Shown piece by piece: positions 57,267 through 64,000 of a stretch of 64,000 bases of DNA. Position 1 is the first letter of the stretch. Each line of letters begins with the position of its first letter. This DNA is from Betaproteobacteria bacterium (GTDB lineage: Bacteria; Pseudomonadota; Gammaproteobacteria; Burkholderiales; Burkholderiaceae_C). Under the pieces are notes generated by a model, which searched no databases, had not been told where the DNA came from, and saw only the letters and a program-made list of their open reading frames with translations. The translations under genes were made by a program, and so were the position numbers. The DNA lies in NCBI GenBank assembly GCA_016868355.1, contig VGHB01000002.1:1-64000 (forward strand), given 5' to 3'.

Positions 57267-58118
57267 ATGCTAACCGCCTGTTTGACGCTTTGCTGTCATT
57301 TAGGCGACAATTACGCCGGTGTTTTCCTCGGACTTACCCTAGCTTGGCTTGATTTGGTCCAACAGCTCACTCAAACCCTGCAGCGCGGCGTGCACCTGCC
57401 CCTGATCGAGCGCGCCCGGCTGGTCGAGCAACGGGACTGGGCGGCCATTCCCTGGCTGCGCTGCTTGAGCCGTGAACAGCGCGAGCGCACCTTGGCCGAC
57501 CTGCGTGTGGTGGACACCCAGCCCGGGGACTTCATCTGCAAGATCGGCCGCCCGGCCAACCTGTGGTTTGGCGTGCTGGACGGCTTGATGAAGATGAGCA
57601 ACGATGCCTCAGTGGGCGTGTCCATCACCTTCACTGGTATCCCATCGGGGGCGTGGTTCGGCGAAGGCACGCTGCTCAAGCGCGAAAGTTACCGCTACAA
57701 CGTCGAGGCCTTGCGCCACACCGTGGTAGCCGGCTTGCCCGCCCACACCTTCCATTGGTTGCTGGAGAACAGCATCCCCTTCAACGCATATGTGATGAAC
57801 CAGCTCAACGAGCGCCTGGGGCAATTCATTGCTGCGCGTGAGGTGGACCGCATAAGCGACCCCGATGTGCGTGTGGCGCGTGGCCTGGCTGCTTTGTTCA
57901 ACCCGGTGCTTTACCCGTTGGTGGGTCAGCTGCTGCGCATTACGCAACAGGAACTGGCCTACCTGGTCGGACTGTCACGGCAACGGGTGAATGAGTCGCT
58001 GCGGGCCCTGGCGCAGCAGAACCTGATTCGGGTGGAGTATGGAGGCTTGCAGGTATTGGATCTGAATCGCCTGCGCAGCTTTGGCTCCGATCTGCTCTTG
58101 GGCTTGGGCCGGTCCTAA
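57267..58118 (+). CDS. Crp/Fnr-family transcriptional regulator
   Basis: 283 residues from the ATG at 57267. The true start may be later (TTG 57354 or GTG 57390 in frame) because the first ~30 codons look unlike the family and would leave only 29 bases for two divergent promoters. The cAMP-like binding domain spans about 75-165 (QPGDFICKIGRPANLWFGVLDG, IPSGAWFGEGTLLK), without the Fnr cysteine cluster. The helix-turn-helix near 232-258 is ITQQELAYLVGLSRQRVNESLRAL. Divergent to the Liv operon, which it probably controls; inference from position. Confidence 0.88.
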   Translation: MLTACLTLCCHLGDNYAGVFLGLTLAWLDLVQQLTQTLQRGVHLPLIERARLVEQRDWAAIPWLRCLSREQRERTLADLRVVDTQPGDFICKIGRPANLWFGVLDGLMKMSNDASVGVSITFTGIPSGAWFGEGTLLKRESYRYNVEALRHTVVAGLPAHTFHWLLENSIPFNAYVMNQLNERLGQFIAAREVDRISDPDVRVARGLAALFNPVLYPLVGQLLRITQQELAYLVGLSRQRVNESLRALAQQNLIRVEYGGLQVLDLNRLRSFGSDLLLGLGRS

Positions 58119-59029
58119 CTGCTGCTGGGGGCCGACGGTTCATTGGCCACGCCCGCAGCCACATGCCCGGCCGGCACATGCGCTGCGGCATTTTCGATGT
58201 GGCCGGTTTGGTCATCGAAAAATAAGTCGGGCTGAAACGCTCTGAGGAAGTCACCCTTGGGCAGACCGCCGAGGAAAAGGGCTTCATCAATGTCGACCTG
58301 CCACTCCATAAGGGTGCGGATGGCGCGTTCGTGCGCGGGCGCGCAGCGGGCGGTTACCAAGGCGGTGCGGATGCGGCCTTCGGTCTGCGGGAACTGCTGC
58401 AGCCGATGCAGGGCCTGCAGGAAAGGCTTGAACGGACCATCGGGAAGGGGCTGTGAGGCACGCGCCTGTTCGTGGGCCTGAAAGGCTCCAAGCCCACAGC
58501 TTCGATACACCCGCTCGGCTTCGTCGGAAAACAGCACCGCATCCCCATCGAAGGCAATGCGGACTTCGTCGGGGTGTTCGGCCGACGCCGGCGCTGATTC
58601 AGGCAGCACACGGGCCGCAGGCACACCAGCAGCCAAGGCCGAGCGCACGTCGGCCTCATGAGCCGACAGAAAAAGGTGTGGCCGTATGGAGTGCAAATAG
58701 CGCCAAGGGCTGCGCCCCCGGGTGAACACGCCCCGCTCAATGGGCAGGCCGTAGTGTTTGGCTGAACGAAACACCCGCAGCCCCGAGACGGGGTCGTTGC
58801 GCGACAGGATTACCACCTCCACCAAGGGCTGTGAGTCATTGAAGGCCAAGAGCTTGCGCACCAACGCAAAGGCCACACCAGGTGCTGCCGGTATATCCAG
58901 CCGTTGGCGCTGCAAGGCCTGGTAGGCCCCGTGGGCCTGTGCCTCAAAAACCCCATTCTCTTCTTCGAAGTTGAACAGGGCCCGCGAGGAAACGGCCACT
59001 ACCAGGCGCGCATCCAGATTCAAGCTCAT
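58115..59029 (-). CDS. Cytosolic 5'-nucleotidase I-like
   Basis: 304 residues. The N-terminal VVAVSSRALFNFEEENGVFE and FALVRKLLAFNDSQPLVEVVILSRNDP match the cytosolic 5'-nucleotidase I family, which hydrolyses AMP and IMP. The HAD-type catalytic Asp pair is not in the usual DxDx(T/V) form at the start (SSR replaces it); DGDAVLFSDEAERVY further in supplies the nearest candidate. The C-terminal FFDDQTGHIENAA is conserved in the family. It lies 13 bases downstream of gspF, on the same strand, so it may be co-transcribed. Confidence 0.8.
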   Translation of the reverse strand: MSLNLDARLVVAVSSRALFNFEEENGVFEAQAHGAYQALQRQRLDIPAAPGVAFALVRKLLAFNDSQPLVEVVILSRNDPVSGLRVFRSAKHYGLPIERGVFTRGRSPWRYLHSIRPHLFLSAHEADVRSALAAGVPAARVLPESAPASAEHPDEVRIAFDGDAVLFSDEAERVYRSCGLGAFQAHEQARASQPLPDGPFKPFLQALHRLQQFPQTEGRIRTALVTARCAPAHERAIRTLMEWQVDIDEALFLGGLPKGDFLRAFQPDLFFDDQTGHIENAAAHVPAGHVAAGVANEPSAPSSS

Positions 59030-59042
59030 GCCCGCGGCCTCC

Positions 59043-60260
59043 TCAGCGCACCCAGGCGTTGAGCTGGATGATGGGCAACAGAACCGCCAAGACGATCAGC
59101 ATCACCATGCCGCCCATGGCCACGATGAGCAGTGGCTCCAGGATGGTAGCCAGGGCCATCGCCCGGCGTTGCACCTCGCCGCCCAACTGCTGGGCCGCCC
59201 GCTGCAGCATCAGCGGCAGGCTGCCGGTTTGTTCGCCCAAACGCGCAAACATGGCCAACAGCCCTGGAAAGCGGCGCTTGTCGGCCAAGGCGCTGGCCAG
59301 CGGCGCGCCTTCGCGCACCTGCACCAGGGCCTTCAGGGCATCATCCTTCATGGCGCGGTTGGACAAGGTGTCGGCCGCAGCCTGCAGCGACTTCAGGATA
59401 GGTACGCCGGCACCGGCCAACATGGCCAGCGTGCCGGCAAACCGCGCGCTGTTGTAGCTACGCGCCAGGCGGCCCACCAGGGGCAATTCAAGCCAAGCCG
59501 CATCGACCTTCAGCGCCACTGCCGGCACCTTCAGTGCCAAATGCACCGCTGCCGCGGCTGCAGCCAGCAGGGCCAGCAACAGCCAACCTTGATGGCGGAT
59601 GAAGCCGCTGATGGCCAACATCATCACCGTCAGGCCTGGCAGCGAGCGCTTGGAGCCGGCGAAGACGCTGGCCACCTGGGGCACCACATAGGTCACCAGA
59701 AAGACCACGATCACCACCGACAGCAGAGAGACGATGCCCGGGTACAGGGTGGCCGCCAGCAGCTTGGCCTTCAGGGCCTGTTTCGCTTCGAGGTCATCAG
59801 CCAGTCGGTCCAGCACCTGACCCAAGGCTCCTGTCTGCTCTCCGGCCGCCACCACGGCCCGGTAGATCTCGTCGAATTCCCGTGGCGCCTGCAACAGGGC
59901 CACCGCCAAGGGTGCCCCGGCGTTGATCTCGCTGCGCAATTGGGCCAACAGCTCTTGTTGCCGGCGGTCTGGCGCTTCGTCCATCAGGGCTGTCAGTGCA
60001 CGCTCCAAGGGCAGACCCGCCAGCAAAAGACCCGACAGCTGCCGTGTCCACACGGTGCGCTCGGTGGGTGTGAACACCCGCGGTTGCAGCAGGCTGTGCG
60101 TGCTGCCATGCGGTGGGCCGGCGGCCACCATCGTCACCGACAAGGGCACCCATTGACGCGCGCGCAGTTGCTGTCGGGCCGCGCGCTCGCTGTCAGCCTC
60201 AATAAGGTCCTGCTGGGTGCGGCCCTGCGGGTCTAGGGCTTCAAAGCGGTAGGCCGGCAT
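59043..60260 (-). CDS. gspF: Type II secretion system inner-membrane protein GspF
   Basis: 405 residues, normal. Polytopic protein of the T2SS assembly platform. Two copies of the GspF domain: residues about 70-190 (RQLSGLLLAGLPLERAL) and about 270-395 (FAGTLAMLAGAGVPILKSL), each followed by membrane helices (IVVFLVTYVVPQVASVF and the C-terminal MVMLIVLAVLLPIIQLN). N-terminal MPAYRFEALDPQGRTQQDLIE is typical. It follows gspE by 13 bases. Confidence 0.95.
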   Translation of the reverse strand: MPAYRFEALDPQGRTQQDLIEADSERAARQQLRARQWVPLSVTMVAAGPPHGSTHSLLQPRVFTPTERTVWTRQLSGLLLAGLPLERALTALMDEAPDRRQQELLAQLRSEINAGAPLAVALLQAPREFDEIYRAVVAAGEQTGALGQVLDRLADDLEAKQALKAKLLAATLYPGIVSLLSVVIVVFLVTYVVPQVASVFAGSKRSLPGLTVMMLAISGFIRHQGWLLLALLAAAAAAVHLALKVPAVALKVDAAWLELPLVGRLARSYNSARFAGTLAMLAGAGVPILKSLQAAADTLSNRAMKDDALKALVQVREGAPLASALADKRRFPGLLAMFARLGEQTGSLPLMLQRAAQQLGGEVQRRAMALATILEPLLIVAMGGMVMLIVLAVLLPIIQLNAWVR

Positions 60261-60273
60261 GCACGGTTCCTGG

Positions 60274-61695
60274 CTACTCGCGCGTGACGCGCAGCACCTC
60301 TTCAGCTGATGTCAGCCCCACTCCCACCAGGCGTTGCCCATCTTCGCGCATGGGCACCAGCCCAGCGGCCACAGCGGCCTGCGCCAGTACGCTTTCGGCA
60401 GCGCGCTGATGGATCAGGCTGCGGATGTGCTCATCGGCACTCATGAGTTCGTACACGCCGGTACGCCCCTTGTAGCCGGTGTGGCCACAGGCCTCGCATC
60501 CCACCGGATGCCACAGGCCTTGGCTGTCTTGGCGCTTACAGGCCGGACACAGTTTGCGCACCAGACGCTGGGCTAACACACCGAGCAGTGAACTCGAAAG
60601 CAGGAAAGGCTCCACGCCCATATCGGTCAGGCGCGTGATGGCGCTGGGCGCGTCGTTGGTGTGCAGTGTGGCCAAGACCAGGTGGCCGGTGAGAGAGGCC
60701 TGGATTGCAATCTGCGCCGTTTCGAAGTCGCGGATCTCGCCAATCATGATCACATCGGGGTCTTGCCGCAGGATCGCGCGCAGTGCCTTGGCAAAACTCA
60801 GGTCGATCTTGGCGTTGACTTGCGTCTGTCCGATACCGGGCAGCTCATATTCGATGGGGTCTTCCACCGTCAGCACATTTGTGGTTCGGGTGTCCAGTGT
60901 TTGCAATGCGGCATACAGCGTGGTGGTCTTGCCGCTTCCTGTGGGACCGGTGACCAGCACGATGCCATGGGGTTGCTGCACCAGGCGCTGAAACGGGCCT
61001 AGCACCTGTTCGCTCATGCCCAGGGCTTGAAGGGTGAAGTGTGCGTCGCCTTTGTCCAGCAGGCGCAGCACCGCACGCTCGCCGTGTGCACTGGGCATGG
61101 TTGACACCCGTACATCCACTGCATGCCCTCCGATGCGCAAGGAGATGCGCCCGTCTTGGGGCAATCGCTTCTCGGCAATATCCAGTTCGGCCATGATCTT
61201 CAGGCGCGAAATCAGGGCTGCATGCAACGCCCGATTGGGCTGAACCACTTCGCGCAAGGTGCCGTCTACCCGAAAGCGGACCGAGCTGGCACGCTCATAG
61301 GGCTCGATGTGTATGTCGCTGGCGCCGTCTTTGGCGGCCTGGGTGAGCAGCGCGTTGAGCATGCGGATGATGGGTGCATCGTGCGCTGCTTCGAGCAGGT
61401 CTTCAACAGCCGGCAGGTCTTGCAACAGGCTGGACAGGTCCGCCGCACTTTCCACTTCGCCCACCACCGTGGCCGCATCGCCGTCACCGCCTGCATAGGC
61501 CTGGGCAATTCGGCGGTCCAAGGCCTGCTCGTCGATGACTTCCAGTGCACTCAGTCCATGCACCCGTTGCACTTCCGAGACGGCTGGCCAGGCGGTGCGC
61601 TCGGTGACCATCAGCGTGCGCCGATGCCCGTCGTACTCCAGCAGCAGCCGCTGGGTTTTGGCGAAGCTGTAGGGCAGCGAGAAGGGCCCAGCCAT
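60274..61695 (-). CDS. gspE: Type II secretion system ATPase GspE
   Basis: 473 residues. Cytoplasmic ATPase that powers pseudopilus assembly. GASDIHIEPYE, Walker A GPTGSGKTTTLYA, the Asp box EDPIEYELPGIGQ, Walker B IMIGEIRDFETAQIA and the His box GHLVLATLHTND. The tetracysteine zinc element is CPAC and CEAC, about 18 residues apart. Length and N terminus (the first ~90 residues bind GspL-like protein) are normal. It is 12 bases after gspD. Confidence 0.96.
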   Translation of the reverse strand: MAGPFSLPYSFAKTQRLLLEYDGHRRTLMVTERTAWPAVSEVQRVHGLSALEVIDEQALDRRIAQAYAGGDGDAATVVGEVESAADLSSLLQDLPAVEDLLEAAHDAPIIRMLNALLTQAAKDGASDIHIEPYERASSVRFRVDGTLREVVQPNRALHAALISRLKIMAELDIAEKRLPQDGRISLRIGGHAVDVRVSTMPSAHGERAVLRLLDKGDAHFTLQALGMSEQVLGPFQRLVQQPHGIVLVTGPTGSGKTTTLYAALQTLDTRTTNVLTVEDPIEYELPGIGQTQVNAKIDLSFAKALRAILRQDPDVIMIGEIRDFETAQIAIQASLTGHLVLATLHTNDAPSAITRLTDMGVEPFLLSSSLLGVLAQRLVRKLCPACKRQDSQGLWHPVGCEACGHTGYKGRTGVYELMSADEHIRSLIHQRAAESVLAQAAVAAGLVPMREDGQRLVGVGLTSAEEVLRVTRE

Positions 61696-61707
61696 TTCAC
61701 CGATCCC

Positions 61708-63975
61708 CTAGCGAACGGCCGCCGGTGCAGCCGGGCTTGTGGGGCTGTTGGGCTGCTGCGGTGCCGTGCCTGGAGCGGTGCTGGACGGCGCGGTGCGATC
61801 GCTGCGGCCACGCGCTGGCAGCACCGGAGCGCTGTCTTCACCCAAAACGCTGCCCTCCGGGGCTTGCAGCTGCAGTTGCTGCGCGCGGATGGCATCGTAT
61901 CGGTCGAGTGTGACGGAGTCGGCTGACTGTTGGGTGCGCAGCACCACAGGCCGCAAGAAGACCATCAGGTTGCTCTTGACCCGCCGCTTGTTTTCGCTTC
62001 GAAACAGGCTGCCCACCACGGGCAACGCGCCCAGGCCCGGCACGCGGTCCTCGCCGTCCACAAACTCTTCCTTGAGCAAGCCACCCAGCACAATGATTTG
62101 GCCATCGTCGACCACCACTGAGGTTTCAATTGAGCTCTTGTCGGTGGTGGGCCCTGCCGAGGTGGTTGCCCCGGGCACCACGCTGGAGTTTTCCTGAAAT
62201 ACCTGCATGCGCACCGTGCCGCCCTCGCCAATCTGGCTCTTGATGCGCAGGGTCAGGCCTACGTCGCGCCGCTCGATGGTTTGGAAGGGATTGACGGCTC
62301 CGGTGCCGCCCAAGGTGTTGGTGAAGCTGCCGGTGACAAAGGGCACGTTCTGGCCAATGACGATCTTGGCCTCTTCGTTGTCCAGGGCGACCAGGGTTGG
62401 CGTGGACAGCACATTGGCACCAGCTTGTGTTTCCAGAAAGCGCGCCAAGGAGGCCAGTGTGTAGACGCCGCCGGTCATGCGAATCAGACCCAGGTTCAGG
62501 CCTGCGCCGGGGGGCGTGGCGATGGTGCCGCTGGCCGCGCCGAGCTGTAAGTTGATGATGTTGTTGCCACCCGCGCCAAAGTTGGTGCCGCCAACGACGA
62601 TGTTACGGTCGCCCTTCTGGCCGACCACGCCCTGCCACTGGAGCCCAAACTCGGCGGCCTTGCTGGCATCGATCTTGACGATGAGCGACTCCACATAGAC
62701 CTGCGCACGGCGCGAATCAAGCTGATCAATCACCGCACGGATCTGGCGGTACAGCGGCTCGGCTGCTGTGATGATCAGCGCATTGCTGGCAGGGTCGGCC
62801 TGGATGAAGCCTCCGGTGGAGGGGGCCGCGCTGGGCTGAACCGGGCTGCTGGCCTGGGCACTGGCCGCACCACTGGTGGTGGCCGTGCCTGCACCCATAG
62901 CCATGGGCGCCATCGCTGCGGGCGTGCTGCCCGCAGTTGGCAGTCCTGGGGCGCCGGAGTTGGCACCGGTGCCCTGTAAGCTGCCTGTGGCCGCAAAGGC
63001 CGCACGCAGCACCGTGGCCAACCGCGTTGCATCGGCATTCTTGAGGTACACGACCCATATGTTGCCGCGCGAGGCCGCGCCTTCCAGCGGCCGGTCCAGG
63101 GCCTTGATGGCCGATTTGATCTGTCCCATGCGCGCTGCATTGGGTGCCCGCACGATGAGGCTGTTGGTACGGGGGTCGGCCAACACCGATACCCCGCTGC
63201 TGCCGGGCGCCTGTGTGCTGCCGGGGGCTGAACCCGCGGCGCCTTCAGACATGCGCAACACGATGGCCGCTAAGTCGCTGGCCACTGCATGACGCACCGC
63301 AATCACCTCCAAGTCGGTGGCCGCGGGTTGGTCCAGCGCGGCCACGATGCGGGCGATGCGCTGCAGGTTGTCGGCGTAATCGGTGATGACCAGGCTGTTG
63401 TGCCCAGGGCTGACGTTGATGGTGTTGTTGGGGCTGATCAGTGGGCGCAGAACCCCCACCAGGTTGTTGGCCTGTTCGTGGTTGAGGCGAAAGATTTGGG
63501 TCACGATCTGGTCGCCGCGCCTGTCGCCCTCATCCACCAACACCGTTCCCGCCTGCAGCTTGGCTTCGGCCTCGGGCAGTATCTTGAGCAGACCGCCAGA
63601 TTCCACCATCGAGAACCCCGCCCCTCGCAGCGCCGACAGGAAGTTCAGGTAGGCCTCGAAGACCGGCACGGGCCGCTCCGCGTAAAGCGTCATCGGTGCC
63701 TTGACGCGGGGGTCCACCACGATGGGTCTGTTGATCATCACGCTGATGGCGCGTGCCACCGATTCGATTTCGGCGTTCACGAAGTTCAGGGTCACCGGCT
63801 CTTGCGTGCGAGCAGCCGCAGTCGCCGGTGCGCCAGCCCCTGTCGCTTTGCCGCTTGTTGCGGTTTGCGCGCCGATCGGACCCGCACGCAGCATCAGGCT
63901 GCAGGCCATTGGGATAACGGTCATGAACAGCCGCAGGTATCGCGGGTCAAATCTAGGATTGAACAGGCTACTCAT
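61708..63975 (-). CDS. gspD: Type II secretion system secretin GspD
   Basis: 755 residues. Forms the outer-membrane channel. A signal peptide ends near residue 36 (PIGAQ). N0 domain (VTLNFVNAEIESVARAISVM), N1-N3 domains in series (e.g. TQIFRLNHEQANNLVGVLRP), then the secretin core (about 530-690: VESLIVKIDASKAAEFGLQW, IKSQIGEGGTVRMQVFQE, VVVDDGQIIVLGGLLKEEF, GLGALPVVGSLFRS). N3 contains a Gly/Ala/Ser/Pro-rich loop (about 325-400). The C terminus is Pro/Ala/Thr-rich. Nothing upstream can be seen. Confidence 0.96.
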   Translation of the reverse strand: MSSLFNPRFDPRYLRLFMTVIPMACSLMLRAGPIGAQTATSGKATGAGAPATAAARTQEPVTLNFVNAEIESVARAISVMINRPIVVDPRVKAPMTLYAERPVPVFEAYLNFLSALRGAGFSMVESGGLLKILPEAEAKLQAGTVLVDEGDRRGDQIVTQIFRLNHEQANNLVGVLRPLISPNNTINVSPGHNSLVITDYADNLQRIARIVAALDQPAATDLEVIAVRHAVASDLAAIVLRMSEGAAGSAPGSTQAPGSSGVSVLADPRTNSLIVRAPNAARMGQIKSAIKALDRPLEGAASRGNIWVVYLKNADATRLATVLRAAFAATGSLQGTGANSGAPGLPTAGSTPAAMAPMAMGAGTATTSGAASAQASSPVQPSAAPSTGGFIQADPASNALIITAAEPLYRQIRAVIDQLDSRRAQVYVESLIVKIDASKAAEFGLQWQGVVGQKGDRNIVVGGTNFGAGGNNIINLQLGAASGTIATPPGAGLNLGLIRMTGGVYTLASLARFLETQAGANVLSTPTLVALDNEEAKIVIGQNVPFVTGSFTNTLGGTGAVNPFQTIERRDVGLTLRIKSQIGEGGTVRMQVFQENSSVVPGATTSAGPTTDKSSIETSVVVDDGQIIVLGGLLKEEFVDGEDRVPGLGALPVVGSLFRSENKRRVKSNLMVFLRPVVLRTQQSADSVTLDRYDAIRAQQLQLQAPEGSVLGEDSAPVLPARGRSDRTAPSSTAPGTAPQQPNSPTSPAAPAAVR

Positions 63976-64000
63976 GTTGTGTCCATCATTGCGTTGCGGC

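Noticed and set aside
57292-57318. Possible Crp-type binding dyad in the divergent promoter region
   Set aside because: Only a few symmetrical positions match; not enough to claim an operator.
57267-57353. N-terminal 29 codons of the Crp/Fnr frame as real protein
   Set aside because: Not fully rejected, but they lack family similarity and would squeeze out promoters; a later start is likely.
58971-60236. Plus-strand open frame (421 codons) antisense to gspF
   Set aside because: Gln/His-rich translation with no domain, exact shadow of gspF.

Overview
The window is an ordinary, very gene-dense stretch of a high-GC betaproteobacterial chromosome. Gene content and order (rpmF-plsX-fabHDG-acpP-fabF-rpoE-rseA-mucD-lepA-lepB-rnc-era-recO-pdxJ-acpS-nagZ, rne next to rluC, rplM-rpsI-erpA-anmK, several Bug/TctC and Liv-type transport genes) point to Burkholderiales, most likely a Comamonadaceae-like organism. 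That placement is an inference from synteny and protein style; no rRNA gene is present to prove it. I see no tRNA, rRNA, CRISPR array, insertion sequence, phage or integrase, so this is core chromosome rather than a mobile island.

Layout. 1-7275: surface polysaccharide genes, namely a multidomain glycosyltransferase cut off by the left edge, facing a dTDP-L-rhamnose operon rfbB-rfbD-rfbA-rfbC plus a family 2 glycosyltransferase. 7453-10440: a RhlE-type DEAD-box helicase and an oppositely oriented pair, yceF (Maf) and a tetrapyrrole-methylase-fold methyltransferase. 10488-17558: YceD, L32 and the type II fatty acid synthesis cluster. 17555-20576: sigma-E, its anti-sigma factor and a periplasmic protease, without an rseB/mucB gene. 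21020-28663: the lepA to nagZ run, almost all coupled by 4-base overlaps. 28733-29916: a PfkB sugar kinase followed by the wreckage of an MFS sugar transporter. 29935-32913: RNase E on the minus strand, with a structured leader. 33679-37730: rluC, an HAD phosphatase, a Rieske protein, SppA and Psd in one overlapping run. 37757-47292: an acyl-CoA ligase, SrkA-like kinase, L13/S9, ErpA, AnmK, an M23 peptidase, TyrRS and a cation diffusion facilitator. 47391-57237 (minus): a Bug-type binding protein and a seven-gene transport and activation operon (acyl-CoA synthetase, LivG, LivH, LivM, binding protein, LivF, PaaK-like ligase) with a divergent Crp/Fnr regulator. 58115-63975 (minus): GspD, GspE, GspF and a 5'-nucleotidase.

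How the genes work together: the plsX-fab-acpP block makes acyl chains on ACP; AcpS (27127) loads the ACP cofactor and Psd (36867) finishes phosphatidylethanolamine. The sigma-E block and SppA handle envelope stress and membrane peptide turnover. NagZ, AnmK and the M23 peptidase form a peptidoglycan turnover and recycling set. The Liv-type operon would import an organic acid or amino acid and activate it as a CoA thioester.

I do not see a clearly new multi-gene system. The best leads are small: a short structured RNA or attenuator ending 5 bases before the lepA start codon; a precise remnant of a sugar transporter behind the sugar kinase; in-frame tandem repeats inside fabG and rne; twin hairpins across the rhlE stop codon; and a 13-bp hairpin abutting the rne ribosome binding site.
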